Shown: positions 1 to 7,303 of the stretch, in pieces
Layout of the letters: every line of letters starts with the position of its first letter
Position numbering within the stretch: the stretch's first letter is position 1
NCBI GenBank assembly: GCA_040386355.1
Contig: JAZKFP010000237.1
Span: forward strand, 1 to 22,756
Direction: 5' to 3'
Length of the DNA: 22,756 bases
Source: JAZKFP01 sp040386355
Lineage (GTDB): Bacteria > Pseudomonadota > Gammaproteobacteria > Pseudomonadales > UBA6940
Translations under genes and position numbers: made by a program
The notes under the pieces: model-generated
Database searches by the model: none
What the model saw: the letters and a program-made list of their open reading frames with translations, nothing else
Told to the model about the DNA's origin: nothing

Positions 1-85
1 TAAACTCTTTAAGAAAAAAAATTATTCTGCAAGAGTATTACATTTTAGATTTTGAAATAAACTCTATTAAAATCTAGAAGCATCG

Positions 86-1096
86 TCAGTCTTTCTTTCG
101 AATACTATAATTCAACGCCAACAAAACAATCAGCAAAAAAGCACCAACCAGATTATGCGCCACAGCAACGGCTAATGGAAATTGCCAAATTACGTTGCCG
201 ATTCCTAAACCAATTTGGAGCGTAGTGATAGTTGCTAAGCTCGCAGCAAAATAGCGATATCGAGAAGTGGTTGCTCGTACTGCAAGTGCAATCGTAAGAA
301 GTCCAAGAATAATTCCAGTTACTACCGCACCATATCGATGCACTTTATGAATAGTTTGCTTCGCAGCGAGCGATAAATGCGCGGCGTATTCGTAGCTTGA
401 ATGTTCTGTATGCAAAGAAAATGCTTCTGAAAATGCCCAAGGTGTTGGCTCGACATAACAGGTAGGAAAATTTGGACACGCTGCGGCTGCGTAATTTGCT
501 GCCGTCCAACCACCTAAAGTAATTTGCATGATAACGACAATTAATCCTAGCATTGCCCAATTCTTAAGACGATCCACCGGAGGATCACGCATCGGTGTTA
601 AAATTTGACTTGAACGCATCGTAATTAAAAACAGCAAACTAAAAGTTAAAAATCCACCAAGAAGATGCAGTACCACGACGATAGGAAATAATTGATGCGT
701 CACTGTCCACATTCCTAACGCCGCTTGCATAATCACCAATGCTAAAACAAAGAGCGGTAATTTAGTGGGTTGTGCAGGATGGCGACGATTTACCACCGAG
801 ATTAATGCTATTGCTAAAATTAATAATCCCAATGTTCCGGCGGCGTACCGATGAATCATTTCTGGCCAAGCTTTAGCGTGTTCTAGTGGACGTTCAGGAT
901 ACAAAGCATTGGCATTTTCAACTGCGCTTTCTGACATGGGAACCAGTAATTTTCCATAACATCCTGGCCAATCAGGACAGCCTAAACCTGCATCGACTAA
1001 ACGAGTGTATGCGCCTAAACCTACAACGCAGGCAGCAAAAACTGTTGCGATCAAGGTTAATGTTGTTGAAATAACTTTAAGACGCTGGCTAACCAA
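86..1096 (-). CDS. ctaA: Haem A synthase, COX15/CtaA family
   Basis: This inner-membrane enzyme oxidises the C8 methyl group of haem O to the formyl group of haem A, the cofactor of aa3-type cytochrome oxidase. The 336-residue length and eight hydrophobic segments fit the family. The paired halves each carry a cysteine pair (Cys40/Cys46 in LGCPDWPGCYG, Cys207/Cys213 in ACPNFPTC). Likely haem-ligand histidines are His82 (EMIHRYAAG), His144 (VLHLLGG), His250/His253 (HKVHRYG) and His314 (AVAHNLVGA). The TTG start at 1096 overlaps the end of the upstream gene by 8 bp, so the two are probably translationally coupled; GAAGG lies nine bases upstream of it. ctaB (haem O synthase), which often follows, would have to lie left of the window if present. 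The family call is secure; the start codon is less so. Confidence 0.96.
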   Translation of the reverse strand: MVSQRLKVISTTLTLIATVFAACVVGLGAYTRLVDAGLGCPDWPGCYGKLLVPMSESAVENANALYPERPLEHAKAWPEMIHRYAAGTLGLLILAIALISVVNRRHPAQPTKLPLFVLALVIMQAALGMWTVTHQLFPIVVVLHLLGGFLTFSLLFLITMRSSQILTPMRDPPVDRLKNWAMLGLIVVIMQITLGGWTAANYAAAACPNFPTCYVEPTPWAFSEAFSLHTEHSSYEYAAHLSLAAKQTIHKVHRYGAVVTGIILGLLTIALAVRATTSRYRYFAASLATITTLQIGLGIGNVIWQFPLAVAVAHNLVGAFLLIVLLALNYSIRKKD

Positions 1097-1943
1097 TGCG
1101 AGATACCTTCAATAGTTTTTGTAGATCACGAATAATATTCTTACCCTGAGAAATTGCTTCTTGTTTGGAATTCAACGAAGGGTAATACAGCATCGCCTGC
1201 CGCATTGGATCAACGATCATTAATCCAGGCTGCGTTTTATCAAGTTCTGCAAAAGATTTTTCTGAATTAAGTTCTTTTTTGACAGGCACTAGCCAATCTT
1301 CCATATCGTTTTCAGAAACTTGCGTAATAACCGCACGCGGCTGGTTTTTTTGTATCCAGGTAATCGTTTGAGGAGCGTCAAAAACTTTTTGATTGGAGGT
1401 AATAATTTTAGATTTAGAAATATGTGAATCCGTTACTTTTAAAATATTTTCTTGAGGCATGTTTTGTTCAACAAAAATATGTTCAGAGCCACTTTTTTGA
1501 GAAATAAGATTTTGAGACGTAACATATAACGTTTGCACTCTAGCGCGCTCTGCACCTAGCGCTTGAATCATTTGTCCCATTTGGATCACACGCGATTGGC
1601 AAGCGTCAGCACATTCTTCAGGAATCCATGTCATAAGCAGCCATTTTTTTTTGGAATCTGCGATAGCAATGTTAGTGTCGACCTCAGTATTATTTTGCGA
1701 AGATGAAGCGATTGGCGTAATGGTTTTTTCATCCAGCAAATCAGAAGCATTTAACGGCGGTGTTAATAAAACACCGTGATGCGTTAATGGTTGTTTTTCA
1801 TACCAACCAGTTTTTAAAGCAACGAAGGCTAATAGTGGCGGTAATGCAAATAGAATAAAAATCGCAATTGCAGTGCGACGTTTACTGGAATAAGCAGAAG
1901 TAGATGAGTGCGAAGGTTGCACAGAATTTGGTTGTGAGTGCAC
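1089..1943 (-). CDS. Membrane-anchored SCO-like protein of the cytochrome oxidase assembly cluster
   Basis: This 284-residue protein has a basic N-terminus, one membrane helix (about residues 24-44) and a periplasmic domain. The motif ECADAC (Cys111, Cys115) has the CxxxC spacing of SCO/thioredoxin-fold copper chaperones such as SCO1 (CPDVC). Unnamed proteins of this kind commonly sit between SURF1 and ctaA in gammaproteobacterial cox clusters, as here. A role in copper or thiol handling during oxidase assembly is inference. The typical SCO histidine was not located with confidence, so copper binding is unproven. The GTG start at 1943 has AAAGGA upstream at good spacing. The gene overlaps ctaA downstream and is separated from SURF1 by a repeat-filled 312-bp gap. 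Confidence 0.8.
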   Translation of the reverse strand: MHSQPNSVQPSHSSTSAYSSKRRTAIAIFILFALPPLLAFVALKTGWYEKQPLTHHGVLLTPPLNASDLLDEKTITPIASSSQNNTEVDTNIAIADSKKKWLLMTWIPEECADACQSRVIQMGQMIQALGAERARVQTLYVTSQNLISQKSGSEHIFVEQNMPQENILKVTDSHISKSKIITSNQKVFDAPQTITWIQKNQPRAVITQVSENDMEDWLVPVKKELNSEKSFAELDKTQPGLMIVDPMRQAMLYYPSLNSKQEAISQGKNIIRDLQKLLKVSRIG

Positions 1944-2006
1944 GTGGCGTCCTTTAAAATTTTTTAGCTTTTTAATTGCCTAAAATAATTTAGTTTTAAT
2001 ACCTGA

Positions 2007-2106
2007 TATACCCGTAGCGAATGAAAATTAGGGCGCCTTGCGATTGAAAAAAAATCTTCATGCTAAACCGTTTCACTTAACCTAATTTTCAAACGCTACG
2101 GGTATA
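2007..2106. repeat. 100-bp inverted-repeat element (MITE-like), family ending TATACCCGTAGCG
   Basis: The termini TATACCCGTAGCG (2007-2019) and CGCTACGGGTATA (2094-2106) are perfect 13-bp inverted repeats, and the pairing extends inward through similar GAAAATTAGG / CCTAATTTTC stretches. It encodes nothing. Read on the minus strand it shares its interior (GCATGAAGATTTTTTTTC) with the element at 5155-5413, so the two are members of one dispersed family. It sits between SURF1 and the SCO-like gene and may interrupt or terminate that transcript. Confidence 0.85.
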
Positions 2107-2149
2107 TACATTGGTTCTACTGTAAGGTTAGGTCTTTTAATGAGAAGAC

Positions 2150-2215
2150 TTAACGGAGTAAAGCCCGCGCAGCATATTCTCTCTTCTTTAAGAAAAAAAT
2201 GAGCGAGCAACACGA
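2150..2215 (-). repeat. Degenerate copy of the palindromic element at 12057-12177
   Basis: AAGCCCGCGCAGCATA (2161-2176) is identical to the reverse complement of 12121-12136. After about 21 bases, AATGAGCGAGCAACA (2198-2212) matches AATGAGTAAGCAACA in the same reversed element at nearly the same spacing. The long terminal arms of the other copy are not present here. The rest of the 1944-2255 gap holds no gene I can support. Confidence 0.6.
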
Positions 2216-2255
2216 CACGCACTAAATGCCTTGCGAACGGCATTGTGCGGGAAAA

Positions 2256-3161
2256 TCAATGCACACCCGGTTTTGATCGACCTAGATTAAGCCCAATAAA
2301 TAAGCCCAACAGTATCGCGGCGAAGCTTAACCATTGCAACGCATAACTTCGGTGTTTTTCTGCAGAGATCCCAATGCTGTTTGGGTCTGGCCAGTTTTGT
2401 TCTAAAGGGCACTCATTGTCTAATAATTCCGACGCATTTCTCAACCATAAAATGTAGGGTTCAATTGTAGTGGTAATGCTCAAATTTGTCGTGAGTGTTT
2501 GCGATATCACAGCTTGTTCAAGCGACTGAACCAAAAATGTTTCTGGTGATTTTCTAACACGTTGCAGCAAATGCTTTTCACTCAAATGAAATAAACCAAC
2601 TGGCGGAACAATAACCTCCGCTGCAATATTTATCTTTTTAGTGGGACTGAAATTTTTGAAACACTGTTGAATGAGTTGTGATACCGGAAATTGGTTACGG
2701 TCAGGCCAAGGCATCCACCCCATATTTATTAACACTTTTTCAAAAGACTGATCCTGGTTTTCACCAGGTTGCACCCACAATAAAACATCGACTCCGATAC
2801 GTTTTTCTCGAATTCTATTGTCATGTAATACAACCGGCTCTGGTAAGATCGACGCAGTCAATGAAACTTTCGCGCGATTTATTGCAGCACGTTCTATCTG
2901 AACGATTTCTCGAACATCACGTAGTGAATTAAAAGATTGATCACGTAATTGCATATTACTTTGTGTATTCTGCTGCAGACGTTTACCTTTCTGATATTGC
3001 CAATTGGCAAGCATTAAAAAAATAACAAACAGCATAATAAAAATAAAAATAACAAAAGGACTGGCGGACCATACCATCGGTTTGCGTTGACTGAATCTTG
3101 GTAATTTAATAAATAAGGGTTTAAATAGCCAAGACCAGAAAATACGTTTATTTTTTCTCAC
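2256..3161 (-). CDS. SURF1-family cytochrome c oxidase assembly protein
   Basis: SURF1 proteins help deliver haem A during assembly of the cytochrome oxidase catalytic subunit. The 301 residues show the family layout: a basic N-terminal tail, a first membrane helix (about 33-52) followed by the NWQYQKGK signature (53-60), a large periplasmic domain, and a C-terminal helix opening with YALQW (273-277), the family's YAxQW motif. The start is GTG at 3161, with GGAG eight bases upstream in the palindrome shared with the divergent gene. It probably belongs with the two genes to its left, but 312 bp of repeats now intervene. The structural genes coxB/coxA/ctaG/coxC that often adjoin SURF1 are absent on the right, where the sequence passes to cca. 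Confidence 0.92.
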   Translation of the reverse strand: MRKNKRIFWSWLFKPLFIKLPRFSQRKPMVWSASPFVIFIFIMLFVIFLMLANWQYQKGKRLQQNTQSNMQLRDQSFNSLRDVREIVQIERAAINRAKVSLTASILPEPVVLHDNRIREKRIGVDVLLWVQPGENQDQSFEKVLINMGWMPWPDRNQFPVSQLIQQCFKNFSPTKKINIAAEVIVPPVGLFHLSEKHLLQRVRKSPETFLVQSLEQAVISQTLTTNLSITTTIEPYILWLRNASELLDNECPLEQNWPDPNSIGISAEKHRSYALQWLSFAAILLGLFIGLNLGRSKPGVH

Positions 3162-3163
3162 AA

Positions 3164-3173
3164 GGAGCGCTCC
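3164..3173. promoter_or_regulatory. Palindrome acting as a Shine-Dalgarno for two divergent genes
   Basis: GGAGCGCTCC is a perfect 10-bp palindrome that almost fills the 12 bp between the SURF1 start (3161, minus) and the DUF2909 start (3174, plus). Read on the plus strand, GGAG lies six bases before ATG 3174. Read on the minus strand, GGAG lies eight bases before GTG 3161. Both genes can therefore use the same bases for ribosome binding. The promoters must then lie inside the opposite coding regions, so the two transcripts would overlap as antisense RNAs. Confidence 0.7.
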
Positions 3174-3380
3174 ATGCTAACAAAAATTATTGTGCTTATT
3201 TGCATGGTGTTGATCCTAACGCAATTGGGCAGAGCGTTGTTTAGTTTGATTCGTAATGGCGGAACTTCTTCGCCAAATATGGTGAAAGCGTTAGCGTGGC
3301 GTATTGGAATTTCAGTGGCGTTATTTATTTTTCTTATGATTGCTGGCGCAATGGGTTGGATTGAACCGCATTCTCTATAA
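3174..3380 (+). CDS. Twin-transmembrane small protein, DUF2909 family
   Basis: This 68-residue inner-membrane protein has two hydrophobic helices (about 4-24 and 41-61) separated by a short basic loop (RNGGTSSPNMVKALAWR). Size, topology and position next to SURF1 match the DUF2909 family of gammaproteobacterial cytochrome oxidase clusters. The molecular role is unknown; a part in oxidase biogenesis is inferred only from location. ATG 3174 has a strong AAGGAG. It is transcribed away from SURF1 and ends before a small inverted repeat. Confidence 0.83.
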   Translation: MLTKIIVLICMVLILTQLGRALFSLIRNGGTSSPNMVKALAWRIGISVALFIFLMIAGAMGWIEPHSL

Positions 3381-3414
3381 CAGCAAATGCGGAGTTTGAA
3401 AAAACTTTGCAATA

Positions 3415-3438
3415 GTTAAGAAAAGCTTAATTCTTAAC
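3415..3438. terminator. Possible bidirectional terminator hairpin
   Basis: GTTAAGAA (3415-3422) and TTCTTAAC (3431-3438) form a perfect 8-bp stem around an AAGCTTAA loop. It lies between the plus-strand DUF2909 gene and a minus-strand ORF, where a two-way terminator would fit. The stem is AT-rich and no clear T-run follows on either strand, so this is weak. Confidence 0.35.
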
Positions 3439-3460
3439 AAAAACGCTGTATTGAAGAAAC

Positions 3461-3739
3461 TTATCGAAGAAACTTATTGGCAATAACTGGTGTTAACCAC
3501 GCGGCGCTAGCCACTTGAGCGATTTCAACAATTTCTGCCAAATTAATGGCTCTATTTTCATTATGTGCACGCTGTTGAGTGGCGATAATTTTGAAACCCA
3601 GAATAAAAAGTTGTCCACAACGTACTGAAGGTGATTGATTGGCTTGTGTGATAAAAAAAAGAATACTTTTACCGAGTTTTTTTAAAGGCGCGCTACTTTG
3701 ATTAAACATTGTGTTCGAGGAAGGTGATATTTTATTCAT
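3461..3739 (-). CDS. Small hypothetical protein
   Basis: I do not recognise this ORF. From ATG 3739 it encodes 92 residues: a polar Ser/Asn-rich start, a basic segment (LKKLGK) and a moderately hydrophobic middle, with no clear signal peptide or motif. The frame stays open upstream to ATG 3844 (127 residues), but 3739 is preferred because AGGAA lies eight bases upstream of it and nothing similar precedes 3844. It would be convergent with DUF2909 and divergent from cca. It is the only candidate gene in the 486 bp between those two, and it may be non-coding. Confidence 0.35.
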   Translation of the reverse strand: MNKISPSSNTMFNQSSAPLKKLGKSILFFITQANQSPSVRCGQLFILGFKIIATQQRAHNENRAINLAEIVEIAQVASAAWLTPVIANKFLR

Positions 3740-3866
3740 TGGTGTGTTCCTATTTAAATCTACTACATGTGCCTTACTATTCCCATGAATCAAAGTTAGG
3801 GCACCTTGTGCGCCACAACTAAAGGCAATGTGCAATTGTATCATGCTGCTTCAATTCTTTTGACAA

Positions 3867-5138
3867 ATGAGCTTGAAATTCATGACACAAAAATTACCGC
3901 ACTCAATTGTTCAAACGTTATTTAAAAATGCAGGCCCTGTTCCAACAAATGCCAAGATGTATTTAGTCGGTGGCGCAGTACGCGATACTTTGTTAGGACG
4001 TCGTGAAGTGTGTGAGCGCGATTGGGTAGTTGTTGGCACAACACCAGACGCAATGAAAGCCTTAGGTTATAAAGCGGTGGGAGATTACTTTCCGGTATTT
4101 TTACATCCACAAACGCGTGAAGAATATGCATTAGCACGGCTCGAACAAAAAACAGGGCCAGGTCATGGTGGATTTACGTTTTCATTTACCGCAGATACTT
4201 CATTAGAAGACGATTTAATTCGACGTGATTTAACGATCAATGCAATTGCAAGCACGTTAGAAGGTGAGTTAATTGATCCTTATAATGGATTGCATGATTT
4301 AAAACATCGTATTTTACGACCAGTATCCAGTGCATTTATTGAAGATCCATTGCGTGTTTTACGAGTTGCACGATTTGCAGCGCAATTGGCGTATTGGAAA
4401 TTTCGAGTTGATGATTCGGCGTGGGTCATGATGCAGCAAATGATAGAACGTCGAGAACTAGAACACTTATCCAAAGAACGACTTTGGATGGAAATGTATA
4501 AGGCATTACAACAGCCACAGCCAGATCGTTTCTTTTCTATCCTTATTCGACTCAATGCTTTTCATGTGTTGTACCCACAAACCTGTGAACGAATCAAGGC
4601 AGGTTATCCTTTCTGCGAGTTCACTATAACCGAAGTACGATCTTGGATTCGATGTGTCCGATCTCATTTAAAAATATCGGTCGAGGATTTAGCTGCGGCT
4701 CGTTGGTGCGCAGCACTTGCTTTGTGCATGCGATGGCTTGCGAAAAACACACTGACAGAAGTGGAATCGGCTTTTCGTAATGATCATCAGATATTACGAA
4801 TACCTCGTGTATGGCAGCAAACTTTGCAAGATGTTTCGCGTTGGTTAGCGTTGCCCGATTCATTGAACAGTGAGCGTGCTGATTTTATTTTGCATCATTT
4901 GGAATCAATGCGTGTACCGCAAGATGAAGGCCGTTGGCAACGTTGGTTTTCTGCGTTAGATATTTTACGGTTAGCAGGACATAACACGATGCCGCAAGAA
5001 AAGATCACTGCATTGTTTGATATTATGCAAGAAGTGAACGGCCAAGAACTTCTCGATGAAGGCATAGCACGCGCGCAACTGCGGGATGTATTACATCAAA
5101 GACGCTTACTAAAAATTAGATATTTGTTTGCAGACTAA
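3867..5138 (+). CDS. cca: CCA tRNA nucleotidyltransferase (class II) with a degenerate HD domain
   Basis: This enzyme adds or repairs the 3'-terminal CCA of tRNA. The N-terminal head carries the class II motifs: VGGAVRD (34-40), ERDWVVVG with metal ligands Glu50 and Asp52 (commonly DxD), IRRDLTINA (118-126) and EDPLRVLRVARF (159-170), which covers the nucleotide-template region start. The 423-residue length is close to E. coli CCA (412). The C-terminal half lacks the H...HD...D signature of the HD phosphohydrolase domain: where the CHDLGK motif is expected, the protein reads AARWCAALALCMRW. It probably adds CCA but lacks the 2'3'-cyclic phosphodiesterase and phosphatase activities described for E. 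coli CCA. No strong ribosome binding site precedes ATG 3867 or the in-frame ATG 3882, so the start is uncertain by five residues. Confidence 0.94.
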   Translation: MSLKFMTQKLPHSIVQTLFKNAGPVPTNAKMYLVGGAVRDTLLGRREVCERDWVVVGTTPDAMKALGYKAVGDYFPVFLHPQTREEYALARLEQKTGPGHGGFTFSFTADTSLEDDLIRRDLTINAIASTLEGELIDPYNGLHDLKHRILRPVSSAFIEDPLRVLRVARFAAQLAYWKFRVDDSAWVMMQQMIERRELEHLSKERLWMEMYKALQQPQPDRFFSILIRLNAFHVLYPQTCERIKAGYPFCEFTITEVRSWIRCVRSHLKISVEDLAAARWCAALALCMRWLAKNTLTEVESAFRNDHQILRIPRVWQQTLQDVSRWLALPDSLNSERADFILHHLESMRVPQDEGRWQRWFSALDILRLAGHNTMPQEKITALFDIMQEVNGQELLDEGIARAQLRDVLHQRRLLKIRYLFAD

Positions 5139-5154
5139 AAATCATTACCTCTCC

Positions 5155-5413
5155 TATACCCGTAGCGTTTGACCTTTGTTTTTAAAAAAAGTAGGGCGCT
5201 TCGCGCGCCGCGACTAAAGGCAGCGGCTGGACAAATGAAATGGTGAAGCATGAAGATTTTTTTTCGATTCCCTCTTAAATAATAAGAGTGCGCCTGACGC
5301 TGCGTAGCCAAAGCTTTACGCAGCGAGAACGCTGTGACGCGTTCGAACAGGCAACGCAGCAAGCGGAAAAAAAGATCATGATAAATATCTAATTCTCAAA
5401 GGCTACGGGTATA
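5155..5413. repeat. 259-bp inverted-repeat element (MITE-like) with internal hairpins
   Basis: The left end TATACCCGTAGCGTTTGA (from 5155) mirrors the right end CTCAAAGGCTACGGGTATA (to 5413), flanked by TA-rich sequence. It shares its ends and the block GCATGAAGATTTTTTTTC with the inverted copy at 2007-2106, but holds about 150 bp more. The extra part forms stacked hairpins: CGCTGCGTA (5298-5306) pairs perfectly with TACGCAGCG (5317-5325), and GAACGC pairs with GCGTTC just after it. A GC-rich GGCGC/GCGCC stem lies near 5195. There is no ORF of note. It fills the gap between cca and the secretion operon, and its right end (GGTATAAAT) could add a -10-like sequence upstream of tpsB. Confidence 0.82.
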
Positions 5414-5477
5414 AATTGGGCTACGCTTGTTCAATACAGCAAGGCCGCTATCTTTTACAGTTTCCAAAATTCTTCGC

Positions 5478-7301
5478 ATGTACAGGGATTGTCACGTGTC
5501 GCTATTCACCACTGATCAGCGCGGATTAATAAAAAAAGCAACAGATGTTGTTATCGCAACACTCATTTTATTAATGGTGTGGTTTGTTTTAATTACGGTT
5601 ACGGAAAAATCTTTGGCAGCCGAAACTTTTGAGAGATCAATGCCAACTGAAACACTAAATAGTGAATCGTTGGAAAGCGAAACAATCCAACCATCGCTAT
5701 CAACTAGATCGCAATCGCTTGTACCCATTTCTTCTACGACACCGGTTTCTACTGCAAATGGTTCACAAAAAAAATCAGAAACCAAATTCCTAGTGGTGTC
5801 AATTACGTTAGAAAACGTGCGCGAATATCCCGAGTATGGTGTCACTAAAGAAAAATTAGATGAACTGGTTTTGGAATATCAAAAAAAATACAGTTTTGAA
5901 ATGACGTTGGATGATTTGCATAGCTTAGCGGACAGCTTGACTGTGTATTTAAAAGAAGCAGGCTTGATGTTTTCGCAAGTGATTTTACCACCACAAGAAT
6001 TAAATAACGGTGAAATAATATTGCGTGTTGAAGAAGCAAAGCTTGGTGAAGTGATCGTGAGCGATTACAAGCGTTATAACCCGAATGTGATTTCTGGTCC
6101 TTTTAATGCGTTATCAAATCAAGTTATACATCGTGAGTCATTTACTAAAGCCATCGATGAAGTGAAAAGTTTACCAGGTCTAGATATTTTTAGCTTTTTT
6201 TCAGTAGGAAAAAATCCAGGCGAAACACGACTTAATATTAAAGTAATTGAAGAGCGAGATTGGTTAGCGTCAGTTCGATTAGATAATCACGGTACAGAGT
6301 CGACGGGCTTATGGCGTGCGTATGGACAACTTTCAATATTAAATCCGATGGGCCAAGGTGATGAATTAAATTTTGGGATTTTACAATCCCTGGCGTCAAA
6401 TAATGCTACCTATGGGGAAATCAATTATTTAATTCCAGCTTGGAATTTAGGCCAGCGCTGGTATTTGCAAGCAGAGACCAATCGATTTTCTGTGGGACGT
6501 GAATTTGAGATCTTTGATATTTCTGGTGAGGCGCAGAGTCTGCGGTTTGGTTTGAAAACTGAAAATAATATATTTGGTGGTCATGGCCAGTTTTCTACAC
6601 TGCTCAACTATACCGACTCCACAATTAAAAGCGATTTAATTGGCGAATTTATTGATTCGGAAGATGAGCTGTATTTTTTAACTTTTGATGCTTTTGTTCA
6701 AAAGAGTCTTGGCTTAGGTATGATGAGTTTTTCAAATGCTTATAAAGCTGGTCAACAAACTCAACAGACACAACCAATTGATGGTCTTGAAATAGATGAA
6801 GTTTTTGGTTTAGTACAAGCGGGCGCGCGTTTTTTAACACATCCCATTTCATCATTTGCTGGTTTATCACATCAATGGGGATTAAGTGTCGATGGGCAAT
6901 GGACCCAAGATTCGTTGCAGTCGGTTTTGCAATCTTCCGTATCAGGCCCCTCAAAAGTTCGCGCTTTACCAACCGGTTATTTTTCTGCAGAGCGTACCGG
7001 TATTGCTTCGTTAACTTGGTCCATTAAATCCGAACAAAAAACGTCGCAACGCGATAATACCTATTTTTTATTTGTTGATGGTGGATATGGTCAACGTTTG
7101 GAATTAGATTCAGTTTCTACTCGCGGTCGATTTATCGGCGCTGGGATTGGTTGGTCAGGCCGCGTCGGAAATTTAGGTTGGCAATCCACTTTAGCAACCA
7201 CGCTCGATCAAGTATTAACACAGGACGGAACATCACTCGGTTTAGAAGAACCGAGTGCGCAATTTTTTGTCTCGTTTGAATATGCGTTTGGAGGAATGTA
7301 A
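5478..7301 (+). CDS. TpsB two-partner secretion transporter (ShlB/FhaC/HecB family)
   Basis: This Omp85-superfamily outer-membrane beta-barrel exports the partner exoprotein encoded just downstream. From ATG 5478 it has 607 residues: a signal peptide with basic RGLIKK, a long hydrophobic stretch and cleavage near SLAAE; a Ser/Thr-rich linker; a POTRA region from about residue 103 (KFLVVSITLENV) to about 190; then the ShlB-type barrel (VRLDNHGTESTG, LNPMGQGDELNFG). The conserved VRGY/VRGF motif of loop L6 appears as VRALPTGYF (from residue 494), a departure from the consensus. The C-terminus has the aromatic FEYAFGGM. The start is uncertain: the frame is open to TTG 5427, and GTG 5496 has the best ribosome binding site (AGGGA). 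The tpsA start follows two bases after the stop. Confidence 0.92.
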   Translation: MYRDCHVSLFTTDQRGLIKKATDVVIATLILLMVWFVLITVTEKSLAAETFERSMPTETLNSESLESETIQPSLSTRSQSLVPISSTTPVSTANGSQKKSETKFLVVSITLENVREYPEYGVTKEKLDELVLEYQKKYSFEMTLDDLHSLADSLTVYLKEAGLMFSQVILPPQELNNGEIILRVEEAKLGEVIVSDYKRYNPNVISGPFNALSNQVIHRESFTKAIDEVKSLPGLDIFSFFSVGKNPGETRLNIKVIEERDWLASVRLDNHGTESTGLWRAYGQLSILNPMGQGDELNFGILQSLASNNATYGEINYLIPAWNLGQRWYLQAETNRFSVGREFEIFDISGEAQSLRFGLKTENNIFGGHGQFSTLLNYTDSTIKSDLIGEFIDSEDELYFLTFDAFVQKSLGLGMMSFSNAYKAGQQTQQTQPIDGLEIDEVFGLVQAGARFLTHPISSFAGLSHQWGLSVDGQWTQDSLQSVLQSSVSGPSKVRALPTGYFSAERTGIASLTWSIKSEQKTSQRDNTYFLFVDGGYGQRLELDSVSTRGRFIGAGIGWSGRVGNLGWQSTLATTLDQVLTQDGTSLGLEEPSAQFFVSFEYAFGGM

Positions 7302-7303
7302 TT

